From assembly GCF_000495915.1 (NCBI RefSeq), contig NZ_AOFQ01000026.1:78497-142496 (forward strand): DNA of 64,000 nucleotides, read 5' to 3'. Shown here one piece after another: positions 32,243-40,817 of this stretch. Every line of letters begins with the position of its first letter. Positions within the stretch are counted from its first letter, which is position 1. Under the pieces are notes generated by a model. That model saw only the letters and a program-made list of their open reading frames with translations. It had not been told where the DNA came from and made no database searches. The DNA is from Stutzerimonas chloritidismutans AW-1. Lineage in GTDB: Bacteria > Pseudomonadota > Gammaproteobacteria > Pseudomonadales > Pseudomonadaceae. The position numbers and the translations under genes were made by a program.

Positions 32243-32485
32243 ATGGAACAGTCGATCCACGCCTTCCATAACCTGTTCGAGCAATTGGGCCTGCCCAACG
32301 ATGATGTCTCGATCAGGCGCTTTATCGAAACCCACTCACCCCTGGCCGAAGACGTCTATCTGGCCGATGCGTCGTTCTGGACGCCAGCCCAGGCGGCTTT
32401 CCTGCGCGAGGAAATCCTCGAGGATGCCGACTGGGCCGAAGTGGTCGATCGCCTCAATGTTGCGCTGCGACGGCGCTATCACTGA
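32243..32485 (+). CDS. DUF2789 family protein
   Basis: 80 residues, starting MEQSIHAFHNLFEQLGLP. The family is small, acidic and mostly helical: FEQLGLPNDDVSIRRFIETH, ADASFWTPAQAAFLREEILEDADWAEVVDRLN. No function is known. GGAGG lies 8 bases before the ATG. It follows amn by about 80 bases on the same strand and converges on hupE with a 15-base gap; the same neighbour is found beside amn in P. aeruginosa. Confidence 0.9.
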   Translation: MEQSIHAFHNLFEQLGLPNDDVSIRRFIETHSPLAEDVYLADASFWTPAQAAFLREEILEDADWAEVVDRLNVALRRRYH

Positions 32486-32500
32486 GGCATGGCCTAGTTC

Positions 32501-33073
32501 TCAGCTGGCCAGCAGCCAGGCGCCCGTGACTGCTGAAGCAGCACCGGCGATGCGCACCAGTGGCGCGGCGGCCTGCGGCAGGTAACGCACCAGCGCATAA
32601 CCGGCGGCATGCAGAGCGGCAGTGGCGATAACGAAGCCGGCGGCATAACCCCACGGGCTGGATAGCTCTGGCAGTTCCAGGCCGTGGGCAACGCCGTGGC
32701 TGGCGGCGAACAGCGCGGTCAGTGCGGCAGCCACTACCAGCGGTGGGCGCACCGCCAGGGCAACCAGCAGGCCTAGGGCTAGTACCGAGCCGGCAATGCC
32801 GGTTTCCATCAGCGGCATCTCGATCCCGGCAAAGCCGGTCAGCCCACCGAACAGCATGGTCGCGACGAAGGTCAGCGGTAGCGCCCAGCGCGCCTTGCCA
32901 GTCTGCTGGGCAGCCCATAGACCCACCGCGAGCATGGCCAGCAGATGGTCGAGACCGAAGATCGGGTGGGCGATACCGGACAGCACGCCGGTGTGGTCAT
33001 GCCCAGGGTGAGCCAGGGCCAGCGCCGGGCTGAGCAGCAGGGCGGAGGTGACCAGGATTTTCTGTACGTTCAT
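32501..33073 (-). CDS. hupE: HupE/UreJ-family nickel transporter
   Basis: 190 residues from ATG 33073. A cleavable signal sequence (ILVTSALLLSPALALA) leads into the HPGHDH motif after the cleavage site, a HupE/UreJ hallmark thought to bind nickel. Six membrane helices follow, including HPIFGLDHLLAMLAVGLWAAQ with the conserved GLDH motif and ASHGVAHGLELP. Imports nickel for urease maturation. Lies 77 bases after ureG on the same strand, the end of the urease accessory block. Confidence 0.92.
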   Translation of the reverse strand: MNVQKILVTSALLLSPALALAHPGHDHTGVLSGIAHPIFGLDHLLAMLAVGLWAAQQTGKARWALPLTFVATMLFGGLTGFAGIEMPLMETGIAGSVLALGLLVALAVRPPLVVAAALTALFAASHGVAHGLELPELSSPWGYAAGFVIATAALHAAGYALVRYLPQAAAPLVRIAGAASAVTGAWLLAS

Positions 33074-33150
33074 GCGAGTTCCTCTGATTGCAAGGCTGAG
33101 AGCTGGACCGAGAAGCTGGCACTCGGTCGATTTCCGTTGGTTGGGCGAGG

Positions 33151-33765
33151 TCACGCGGCGCTGAGCATTCCCTGTTTCTCGATAAAGGCGATGATTTCCT
33201 CGAGACCCTGGCCGACCTTCTGGTTGCTGAAGACGAAAGGCTTGTCGCCACGCATCTTGCGGGTGTCGCGGTCCATGACCTCCAGGGAGGCGCCGACCAT
33301 GGGCGCCAGGTCGACCTTGTTGATCACCAATAGGTCGGACTTGCAGATACCCGGGCCGCCCTTGCGTGGCAGCTTGTCGCCAGCCGATACGTCGATCACA
33401 TAGATGGTCAGGTCTGACAGCTCCGGGCTGAAAGTCGCCGAAAGGTTGTCGCCACCGGACTCGACGATGATCAGGTCAAGGCCGGGGAAGCGCCGGTTGA
33501 GCTGGTCGACGGCTTCGAGGTTGATCGAGGCGTCCTCGCGGATCGCGGTATGCGGGCAGCCGCCGGTTTCCACACCGATGATCCGCTCGGGCTCCAGGGC
33601 CTCGTTACGCACGAGGAACTGGGCGTCTTCCTGGGTGTAGATGTCGTTGGTCACCACGGCGAGGTTGTAGCGGTCGCGCAGGGCCTGGCACAGGGCGAGG
33701 GTCAGCGCGGTCTTGCCGGAACCGACCGGCCCGCCGATGCCGACGCGCAGGGGTTGGGTGTTCAT
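33151..33765 (-). CDS. ureG: Urease accessory GTPase UreG
   Basis: 204 residues. SIMIBI GTPase that delivers nickel to urease. P-loop [14 protein letters not shown] is at residues 9-22, and the conserved metal-binding CPH ([14 protein letters not shown]) is present. [19 protein letters not shown] and [10 protein letters not shown] complete the family signature. Separated from ureF by about 660 bases of non-coding repeats, unusual because ureEFG are normally packed together. Confidence 0.96.
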   Translation of the reverse strand: MNTQPLRVGIGGPVGSGKTALTLALCQALRDRYNLAVVTNDIYTQEDAQFLVRNEALEPERIIGVETGGCPHTAIREDASINLEAVDQLNRRFPGLDLIIVESGGDNLSATFSPELSDLTIYVIDVSAGDKLPRKGGPGICKSDLLVINKVDLAPMVGASLEVMDRDTRKMRGDKPFVFSNQKVGQGLEEIIAFIEKQGMLSAA

Positions 33766-33851
33766 GGGTGGTCTCCTCTGGAAGGCGGTGTGGCTGCCTT
33801 GGGGTTGATGCGAAGGGCGTGCTGCCGTGGTGCGCGGAGGGGCGCGAAGTC

Positions 33852-33883
33852 CGTAGGGTGGGTAATGCGAAGCTTACCCACCG
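33852..33883. repeat. GTAGGGTGG palindromic repeat, copy 1
   Basis: CGTAGGGTGGGTAA then TTACCCACCG: a perfect 9-bp inverted repeat (GGTGGGTAA / TTACCCACC) about 8 bases apart. One of a family of about eight similar units in 33.8-52.5 kb. Confidence 0.8.
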
Positions 33884-33933
33884 TTTTGAAAAGTAATCCG
33901 CCATGGTCCGGCGAGAGCGTGGTTGTAGCCTGT

Positions 33934-33965
33934 GGTGGAAAATGCTGCGCAGTTTTCCACCCTAT
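33934..33965. repeat. GTAGGGTGG palindromic repeat, copy 2 (reverse)
   Basis: GGTGGAAAA and GTTTTCCACCCTAT flank an 8-base centre; read on the other strand it is TAGGGTGGAAAA..., the same family as copy 1 in opposite orientation. Confidence 0.7.
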
Positions 33966-34060
33966 ATTGCGTTGCACTGGCATTCGCTTTTCCATCCACG
34001 TCCTGACAGGCAACACCCGATTCCCCTTCAGGAGGGTGAGCGGAATCGTTGCGTAAGGGG

Positions 34061-34230
34061 ATGAGCCGCATGGATGCGGCGAAAGGCTTAAAGGGCCATG
34101 GATGGCCCTTGTAAGCCGGCCCTTGGAGCGGCGATGGAGTGAACGAACCCTGCGCGTAGCGCAGGGCCGGATGCAGGGGCGCGCTTTCTTTTGCTTACTT
34201 TTCTTTGCGCGTGCAAAGAAAAGTAAGGCG
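34061..34230. repeat. Array of four perfect hairpins in the ureF-ureG gap
   Basis: Four perfect inverted repeats in 170 bases: GCCGCA-TGGA-TGCGGC (34065-34080), AAGGGCCA-TGGA-TGGCCCTT (34091-34110), CCCTGCGC-GTA-GCGCAGGG (34148-34166) and a 15-bp stem around GCGT (34194-34227). The first two share the same TGGA loop. No protein-coding frame is convincing here. I recall similar hairpin-rich blocks elsewhere in Pseudomonas and Xanthomonas genomes but cannot check. Whether it is transcribed, and from which strand, is unknown. Confidence 0.7.
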
Positions 34231-34423
34231 CCGTGAGAGGCGCAACCTGTCGCTCGCGCCGAGGAAAGCGCGGAGCGCCGGCACTCAGGCAGAAAGCCAA
34301 CAGTTTCGTGGCCAAGATTCCTTCGCATTGGTTCGGTGAACACCGTGCGCCACGAGTGACCATCGGGTTCGTGAGCAGCGCTCGCCCCTACAGACGCGCA
34401 CGGCAACGCCGGACTCGATCCGC

Positions 34424-35116
34424 TCATGACCTAAACAACCGACTGTACTGCCGCTCATGCGCCATGCTGGTCAGAACCAACCCGAACGGCGCGCTGCCCC
34501 AGGCCGCTTCCGGCAGTTCGCTGGCCTCCCGCTGCGCCTGGCTCAAGACCGACACCAGCTGCGAGGTCAAGCGTTGCGCCGCCTGCTGCCCCAGCGGCAG
34601 TGTCTTCATCAGCACCGCCAGCTGGTTTTCCAGCCAGCCCCACAACCAGGCGGCGAGAGCGTCGGCGGGCGTGATCTGCCAGGCGCGGGCGGCCAGCGCC
34701 CAGGCCAGTGCCAGACCGGGCTCGTCGGCAGCGGCCAGGCAGTCGCGCGCTGGCTGGTCGAGTTCCGGCAGGCCGTCGAGCAACTGCGTCAGGGAATAGC
34801 CCATCTGCCGGCTTTCCAGCTGCAACTCGCGGGTTTCGCGGCTGGCGCGGTGCTCGGCGGCGAGCTGAAACAGACGCGGCCAGTCGTCCTGTGCCGCCGC
34901 TTCGCAATGCGCGAGCAGCAGCGGCGCCTCGAAGCGCGCGAGGTTGAGCAGCAGTTGATCCTCCAGCCAACGCCGAGCGCTGTCCGGGTCGTTCACCCAG
35001 CCGTTTTCCACCGCCATTTCCAGACCCTGGGAATAGCTGTAGCCGCCGATCGGCAGCTGCGGGCTGGCCAGCCGGAGCAGCGCCCAGGCCGAGCCGGGAG
35101 CGGCCGTCGCGTTCAC
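34424..35116 (-). CDS. ureF: Urease accessory protein UreF
   Basis: 230 residues from a GTG at 35116 that overlaps the ureE stop (GTGA). Helical protein that bridges UreD and UreG in the nickel-loading complex. Family blocks: LLRLASPQLPIGGYSYSQGLEMAVENGWV, ARFEAPLLLAHCEAA, and a C-terminal PLAS/SMAHERQYSRLFRS end. Coupled to ureE by the overlap; the downstream ureG is separated by the repeat island. Confidence 0.94.
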   Translation of the reverse strand: MNATAAPGSAWALLRLASPQLPIGGYSYSQGLEMAVENGWVNDPDSARRWLEDQLLLNLARFEAPLLLAHCEAAAQDDWPRLFQLAAEHRASRETRELQLESRQMGYSLTQLLDGLPELDQPARDCLAAADEPGLALAWALAARAWQITPADALAAWLWGWLENQLAVLMKTLPLGQQAAQRLTSQLVSVLSQAQREASELPEAAWGSAPFGLVLTSMAHERQYSRLFRS

Positions 35117-35613
35117 GTCCGTACGCCGAACTGGTGCAGGCGCGGCGCGTAGCTGAACTCTGCCTCACCCGCGTGGGAATGGTGATGACCTCCGCCGTAG
35201 GCTCCATGCTCCGGCTGGAAGGGGGCTTCGATGTGTTCGACGCCGGCGCCCAGCTGCAACAGCATGTCCTTGAGCACGTAGTCGTCGAGCAGCCGCAGCC
35301 AGCCATCGCCGACCTGCAGGGCGACATGGCGGTTGCCCAGATGATACGCCGCGCGGGTCAGTTCGAAAGCGCTGGTGCAGGTGACGTGCAGCAGTTGCTC
35401 GGGCCGAGCACGCACGCGCACGACACGGCCATCACCGGCGAGCAGGCATTCGCCATCGTGCAGCGGCGGCTGGCCGCGTTCGAGAAACAGGCCGACATCC
35501 TCGCCGCTGGTACTGAAGCAGCGCAGGCGACTCTTGCTGCGCGCGTCGTAGGTCAGTTCGAGTTCGGCCTGCCACTCGGGGCGGGCGTCGATGCGTTGGC
35601 GAATCACCAGCAT
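35113..35613 (-). CDS. ureE: Urease accessory metallochaperone UreE
   Basis: 166 residues. Nickel chaperone with an N-terminal peptide-binding domain (VIRQRIDARPEWQAELELTYDARSKSRLRC; LFLERGQPPLHDGECL) and a C-terminal ferredoxin-like nickel-binding domain with AYHLGNRHVALQVG (conserved His). The His cluster GGGHHHSHAGEA lies in the C-terminal tail, shorter than the long poly-His tail of Klebsiella UreE. It begins the ureE-ureF unit. Confidence 0.94.
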   Translation of the reverse strand: MLVIRQRIDARPEWQAELELTYDARSKSRLRCFSTSGEDVGLFLERGQPPLHDGECLLAGDGRVVRVRARPEQLLHVTCTSAFELTRAAYHLGNRHVALQVGDGWLRLLDDYVLKDMLLQLGAGVEHIEAPFQPEHGAYGGGHHHSHAGEAEFSYAPRLHQFGVRT

Positions 35614-35776
35614 GAGCAGAGTTCCGGTCGGATCGTTTCCGGAACAAGAGCAAGTGGCTTGCCAACCAGTCCCATATATCGCGATCGCGGCGCCTTTGGG
35701 GCATGCGTGCCTGATAATGGGGCTTTGAGCGCACCGTCATAGTGCGCCTGTCGGGGCCGGGTGAGGTGCGTGCGCC

Positions 35777-36280
35777 TTACTGGTGCAGGTCGCGCACCAT
35801 GTACACGGCAGGGATCTGGTAGCTGGCCAGGTTGCCGGCCTGCGGCGGGTCGAGTTCGTCGTGGGCTTCGTAGCCCAGACGCGACCAGAAACCGGTGGAA
35901 TCCTGCACCGACACCAGTGCCGAATAGCGCAGCTGTGCGGCGCCAGCCTGTTGCAGGTTGTGCCGCACCAGTGCCGGGCCGATGCCGCGGCCGGCGGCCC
36001 GTCCGGCCACGGCCAGGTCATGCAGGTAAAGGCAATCGGCCTCGCCGTCGGTGCAGAACTCCCCGTCCAGCGGCGTCACTTTACCCAGTCGCGAGTGGTA
36101 GGCGAACAGATAGGCGCACACGCCCTCGTCATCCTCGGCCACCCACGCCAACTGCGGAAATGCCGCCAGACGTGAGCGGATCACCGCCTCGTCTTCCAGG
36201 ACCTCGGCGGCATAGGATTCTTCCTGGATCGCCAGGACGGCAGGGATATCGCGCTCCTGCATCGCTCTCAACTGGTACAT
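35777..36280 (-). CDS. GNAT-family N-acetyltransferase
   Basis: 167 residues from ATG 36280 (a GTG sits immediately before it). Single GNAT domain: DIPAVLAIQEESYAAE, then the acetyl-CoA block LHDLAVAGRAAGRGIGPALVRHNLQQAG (R/Q-x-x-G-x-G type) and FWSRLGYEAHDELDP. The substrate is unknown. Sits alone between ureE and the divergent DMT transporter gene. Confidence 0.85.
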   Translation of the reverse strand: MYQLRAMQERDIPAVLAIQEESYAAEVLEDEAVIRSRLAAFPQLAWVAEDDEGVCAYLFAYHSRLGKVTPLDGEFCTDGEADCLYLHDLAVAGRAAGRGIGPALVRHNLQQAGAAQLRYSALVSVQDSTGFWSRLGYEAHDELDPPQAGNLASYQIPAVYMVRDLHQ

Positions 36281-36528
36281 CACGGCTACACTCGAACGCC
36301 GCGAAACGCCGCGCGGCTCGGCAAAAAGCCGGCGATCATACGCGAAATGCCGGCGTTCCGCTTGTCGCCGGGCGGCGCGTCCGTGCTCAGTCAGCGCACG
36401 CAGCGGAACGGACAGGGCAGTGGCGCCACCGTCCTGGCCGGGCTGAATGGTTTCAGCTGATTGGTGCAGCGGTGCGACAAGATGACAGGCATAATGGTTA
36501 GCCTGCTAACAAGTGGCTGAGGCCTGCG

Positions 36529-37401
36529 TTGAACGATCACCATCACCCGCTCTACGGCGTTCTGCTGATATTGCTGTCGGGTCTGTTGCTGGCCAGTCAT
36601 GACGGGCTGGCCAAACACCTCTCGGAAATCTACCCGGTGTTCCTGGTCATTTGGGCTCGTTACGTCGCGCAGACGGTGCTGATGACCGCGCTGTTCGTGC
36701 CGCGCATGGGCCAGCGCGTGTTTCGCACCCTGCGCCCGTGGCCACAGTTGCTGCGCGGGTTGAGCCTGGTCAGCGTGAGCCTGCTGTTCATCAACGGCCT
36801 GCATTTCATTCCGCTGGCCGAAGCCACTGCGGTGATCTTTCTGACCCCGGTGCTGGTAACCATCGCCTCGGCGCTGCTGGGCGAGCGGGTCAGCCGCAGT
36901 CAGTGGCTGGCCGTGGGCTTCGGTCTGCTCGGGGTGGTGATCATCGTGCGGCCCGGTTCGGCGCTGTTTACCCCGGCGGTGCTGTTGCCCTTCGGCGCGG
37001 CCCTTTCGTTCACCGTGTATCAGCTGGTGACCCGGCGCCTGGCCGGTACCGACCACCCGGTGACCAGCAACTACCTGACCAGCCTGGTCGGCTGCGTGAC
37101 CTTGAGCGTATTGGTGGTCTTCAACTGGCGGACGCCAACGCTGCACGACGCGCTGCTGATGGGCGCGCTCGGCGGCATGGCGATGCTCGGCCACCTGCTG
37201 CTGACCAATGCCTTCCGCTTCGCCAGCGCGGCGACGCTGGCGCCGTTCACTTACGGGCAGATCGTCTTCGCCGGGGTGGTCGGCTATGTCGCCTTCGATC
37301 ACGCGCCGGATGCCGGGGCGCTGATCGGCATGGCGGTGATCATCGCCAGCGGCCTGTGCATGGCCTATGTGCAGCGCCGCCAGGGGCCGGCCGAGGGATA
37401 A
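36529..37401 (+). CDS. DMT-family transporter (EamA domains)
   Basis: 290 residues from a TTG start at 36529. Ten predicted membrane helices in two EamA repeats, for example [20 protein letters not shown] and [23 protein letters not shown]. Loop block [27 protein letters not shown] is typical of the drug/metabolite transporter superfamily. Substrate unknown; such proteins often export amino acids or metabolites. Divergent from the GNAT gene. Confidence 0.87.
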
Positions 37402-37501
37402 ACAGCGAAAATGTGCCATTCGGCCGACCAGGCAGCTTCTCAACAACACTGAAATGAAAAGACAGGGCGAATCGACCCTTGCGTGCACCCATGGAGCCTA
37501 T

Positions 37502-38365
37502 ATGCCGCGACTCTCTCATCACGACCTGCGCCGCAACTTTCGCGAGCTGCTGAACGCCGACCGCTGCTTCCACACCGCCTCGGTGTTCGACCCGATGTCC
37601 GCGCGCATCGCCGCCGACCTCGGTTTCGAAGTGGGCATCCTCGGCGGCTCGGTGGCCTCGCTGCAGGTCCTCGCCGCGCCGGACTTCAACCTCATCACCT
37701 TGAGCGAGTTCGTCGAGCAGGCCACGCGTATCTGCCGCGTCGCTCAGCTGCCGGTGCTGGCCGATGCCGACCATGGCTACGGCAATGCGCTGAACGTGAT
37801 GCGCACCGTTTCCGAACTGGAGCGCGCCGGGATTTCCGCGCTGACCATCGAGGACACCCTGCTGCCGCCCAAATTCGGTCGCCGCTCCACTGACCTCATC
37901 GGCATGTTCGAGGCGGTCGGCAAGATCCGCGCGGCGCTGGAGGCGCGGGTCGATCCGGAAATGGCCATCATCGGCCGGACCAATGCCGGCGTGATCGGCT
38001 TCGAGGAAGTCATCGCCCGCGCCCAGGCCTACGAGAAGGCCGGCGCCGATGCGATCTGCCTGGTCGGCATCGAGGACTTCGACCATCTGGAAAGCATCGC
38101 CAGCCAGCTCAGCAAGCCGCTGATGCTGGTCACCTACGGCAACCCCAACCTGCGCGACAACGCGCGGCTGGCGGCGCTCGGCGTGCGCATCGTGGTCAAC
38201 GGCCACGCGGCCTACTTCGCGGCGATCAAGGCGACCTACGACTGCCTGCGCGAGCAGCGCCAGGTCGATGCGCTGGACCTGAACGCTTCGCAGCTGTCGG
38301 TCAAGTACTCCACCGCGGACGAGTACGTCGTCTGGGCCGAGGAGTACATGCAGGTCAAGGAATGA
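37502..38365 (+). CDS. Oxaloacetate decarboxylase-type PEP mutase/isocitrate lyase family protein
   Basis: 287 residues from ATG 37502, the same length as the P. aeruginosa oxaloacetate decarboxylase PA4872. TIM-barrel with [46 protein letters not shown] (metal-binding Asp-x-Asp), [16 protein letters not shown] and [35 protein letters not shown]4872 lacks the usual active-site Cys of the isocitrate lyases and decarboxylates oxaloacetate; I assume the same for this copy. Confidence 0.88.
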
Positions 38366-38372
38366 GGCGCGC

Positions 38373-39098
38373 TCAGAACAGCTGACGCTCGGCGCGGAAG
38401 GTTAGCAGCCCGTCGCAGCGCGGGTTCTGTCCCGAGTAGGCGCTGCACGCCTGGCCGCTCAGGCTGGAGTCGCTGTAGGACAGGTTCAGCTGCAGGCCCA
38501 GCCAGGGCCGCGAGAGGTCGAGCGACCAGTCGCTGAAAAGGTCCACGCTGTCGCCACCGCTGAGATAATGCGGTGCGGCCAGCGCGTGGCTTGAGTACTT
38601 CACGCGGACGCCGACGGCGAATGGGGTCACTGTGCCCAAGTCCAGATAAAGCGTGCTGTCGGTACGCCCGGCGGCGCTGTTCAGCGCCGCGCCGAGGCGG
38701 CGGTCGCCCAGCGTCAGGCCACCGTAGTATTCGTGACGATCCCATTCGGGCAGTTCCGGAAAGCTGTAGCGCATCAGGCCGATCTCGTAGCCGAGTTGGT
38801 CATGATCGTTCTGCTGCGCATAGCCGAGATAGGAATTCACCTCGAGTTGCCTACCGTCGACCAAACCGACGCTGGGGGACCACTGCCCGACATATAGCCC
38901 GCTGGCATGCGTGAGATCGAGTCCGCCATGGAATGCGTTGCCGGTGCTCGGTTGCACCAGCCCCTGCGCCATACTGCGGGTAGGCTCGGTGCCCAGTTTG
39001 AGGTCGAAGGTGCCCAGTTCGCGCTCAAGCACCTGTGGTTCGCTGGCGCAGCCCGCTGCCAGGAGCAGGCTGGTTATGATCGGTAAGATGCGCTTCAT
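38373..39098 (-). CDS. Lipoprotein with TorF-like beta-barrel pattern, uncharacterised
   Basis: 241 residues from ATG 39098. The signal peptide ends in lipobox LLAAGC. The mature part alternates aromatic and polar residues in short strands (HGGLDLTHASGLYVGQWSP, YLGYAQQNDHDQLGYEIGLMRYSF, LYLDLGTVTPFAVGVRVKYSSHAL, LGLQLNLSYSD) and ends RQLF, the pattern of the TorF-type small porins. A lipobox on a barrel protein is unusual. Two Cys near the C-terminus (QACSAYSGQNPRCDG) could form a disulfide. Identification is moderate. Confidence 0.7.
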   Translation of the reverse strand: MKRILPIITSLLLAAGCASEPQVLERELGTFDLKLGTEPTRSMAQGLVQPSTGNAFHGGLDLTHASGLYVGQWSPSVGLVDGRQLEVNSYLGYAQQNDHDQLGYEIGLMRYSFPELPEWDRHEYYGGLTLGDRRLGAALNSAAGRTDSTLYLDLGTVTPFAVGVRVKYSSHALAAPHYLSGGDSVDLFSDWSLDLSRPWLGLQLNLSYSDSSLSGQACSAYSGQNPRCDGLLTFRAERQLF

Positions 39099-39300
39099 GC
39101 TGGCTGCCCTGCCGGTTCGCAAATGCCCGAGGCGCTGAGCCGTCGGCGTGAACCGGGGCAGGATAGGCGACTATGCCGCCCGGTCAGCGCCATCCGTCGA
39201 TTGCCCGGCGTCATTCGATGGGCGGTATCGCCTGGGGTGAGCATCCGCCCGCGCAATGACTCCAAAGCAGAACAGCATCGAGCGATGCGGGAGGTGAGCA

Positions 39301-39567
39301 ATGGCGACAGGTTGGGCAGGCGACGGTGCCGTCCAGGAGCAGATCGACAGTACCGTCGAAGACGCGGTGCAGCGCGCCCGCAGCAAGCTCGCCCGCGGCG
39401 AGAGCCTCAAGCATTGCGAGGAGTGCGGCGCGGCCATTCCCGAAGCGCGGCGCCAGGCGGTGCCTGGCGTCAGGCTGTGCATCAAGTGCCAGGCCGAGCA
39501 GGACAAGGAAGACGCCAGGTTCAGCGGCTACAACCGCCGTGGCAGCAAGGACAGCCAGCTGCGTTGA
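39301..39567 (+). CDS. DksA/TraR-family zinc-finger protein (YbiI-like)
   Basis: 88 residues. The C-terminal C4 zinc finger is CEECGAAIPEARRQAVPGVRLCIKCQ, the TraR/DksA type. It lacks the long coiled coil of DksA, so like YbiI it is too short to reach the RNA polymerase secondary channel tip in the DksA way. The N-terminal half is helical. Its stop codon is directly next to the stop of the convergent histidine kinase gene (no spacer). Confidence 0.88.
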   Translation: MATGWAGDGAVQEQIDSTVEDAVQRARSKLARGESLKHCEECGAAIPEARRQAVPGVRLCIKCQAEQDKEDARFSGYNRRGSKDSQLR

Positions 39568-40749
39568 TCAGGTGCGGTTGAGCGGCATGCGGAAGGTGAA
39601 GGCGGTACCGGCCTCGGCGCTGGAGCTCACCTGCATGCCGCCGCCATGAGCTTTCGCTACCTGGTCGACAATGAAAAGCCCGAGTCCAAGCCCGTTGCGC
39701 GAGGTGTCGTCTTCCTGGGAATAGGCATGGAACAGTTGTTCCAGCCGTTCAGGTGGGATTGGCGTGCCGCGGTTGTGCACCGCCAGCTGGAAATGCTCGT
39801 CGACCACCTCGGCCTTCACGATCACCGGACCGGTACTGGCGCCGTGATGCAGCGCGTTGGTTATCAGATTGGCCAACAACTGGGCGATCCGATCCGGGTC
39901 ACACTCGAAAATCGGCAGCTGCGGCAATTGCTCGAGCAGCACCCGGCGTGGATGAGCGGTGCGCAGCTCGTTGACCACCTGCAGCAGGGTGAGGTGCAGG
40001 TTGGCTGTTGCGGTCCAGTTCAGTGGGATGCCATTGCCCAGCTGGCCGCGGGCGAAATCCAGCAGGTCGTCGACCATGCGCGAAGCGCGCTGGCTGGAGG
40101 CGAGTACATGCTCGGCAAGCTGTTGCGTGCCGCGTTCCGTCGAGCGCCGGACCAGCAGATCGCTGGCCGCCTGGATCGAGGCCAGCGGAGTGCGCAGGTC
40201 ATGGCCGAGCAGCGCGATGAACTGCTCGCGCTGATGGCCGGTGGTGCGCTCGTCGGCCAGCGCTGCACGGGTGGCCTGCTGCTGCTCCTCGGCTTCGATC
40301 TGCAGCGTCAGCAGCCGCGCAAATGACTCGAACATCGCTCGCGTCGCCGGGTGGGAAAGGTCGCGCGGTAGCGGATCGAGCGCACAGAGCGTACCGAAGA
40401 AACTGCCGTCGGCGCGCAGCACCGGCACCGAAATATAGCTTTCGAAGCCATACATCTGCGGTGTGTGATGGTTGCAGTAATCGGGGTCAGCACTGACCTG
40501 GCTGATGATGATCGGCTGCTGCGAGGCATGGATCTCGCTGCAAAGCGTGGTGGTGATGTCCAGCTCACCGCCGACCTTCAGGCCGAACTCGATGCGATCG
40601 AGTACGGCGCAGGCGGTCCAGCTCGTCTCGGTGACGCGGGCAACCGCAGCGAAGCGCAGGCCAGTGGTTTCGCTGACCACTTGCAGGATGGCCGGGACGG
40701 CGCTGATGCGCTGGACGGTGAGCAGGTCGTCGAGGATGGATCGCACCAT
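39568..40749 (-). CDS. GAF-domain sensor histidine kinase
   Basis: 393 residues. No membrane segment, so cytoplasmic. N-terminal GAF domain (about 15-155; ETTGLRFAAVARVTE ... MYGFESYISVPVLRADGSFFGTLCALDPLPRDL), then HisKA with LLGHDLRTPLASIQAASDLL (phospho-acceptor His) and HATPase_c (LLANLITNALHH, SRNGLGLGLFIVDQVAKAHGG). The ligand of the GAF domain and the response regulator partner are not visible; no response regulator gene is adjacent. It abuts the DksA-like gene end to end. Confidence 0.89.
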   Translation of the reverse strand: MVRSILDDLLTVQRISAVPAILQVVSETTGLRFAAVARVTETSWTACAVLDRIEFGLKVGGELDITTTLCSEIHASQQPIIISQVSADPDYCNHHTPQMYGFESYISVPVLRADGSFFGTLCALDPLPRDLSHPATRAMFESFARLLTLQIEAEEQQQATRAALADERTTGHQREQFIALLGHDLRTPLASIQAASDLLVRRSTERGTQQLAEHVLASSQRASRMVDDLLDFARGQLGNGIPLNWTATANLHLTLLQVVNELRTAHPRRVLLEQLPQLPIFECDPDRIAQLLANLITNALHHGASTGPVIVKAEVVDEHFQLAVHNRGTPIPPERLEQLFHAYSQEDDTSRNGLGLGLFIVDQVAKAHGGGMQVSSSAEAGTAFTFRMPLNRT

Positions 40750-40767
40750 CTGCAGGCCCTGAGCGAC

Positions 40768-40801
40768 GTAAAAAGGCCGGCCACTTTAACATGGCCGACC
40801 T
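40768..40801 (-). terminator. Terminator after the NCS1 transporter gene
   Basis: On the - strand an imperfect 9-bp stem GGTCGGCCA / TGGCCGGCC with an 8-nt loop precedes a T5 run. It lies just after the NCS1 stop (40818) and before the next - strand gene. Confidence 0.75.
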
Positions 40802-40817
40802 CTGCAGCAGGCGCCGG

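Noticed and set aside
34233..34799. 188-codon + strand frame in the ureF-ureG gap
   Set aside because: Most of it is antisense to ureF and the rest lies in the hairpin-rich block; no family features.
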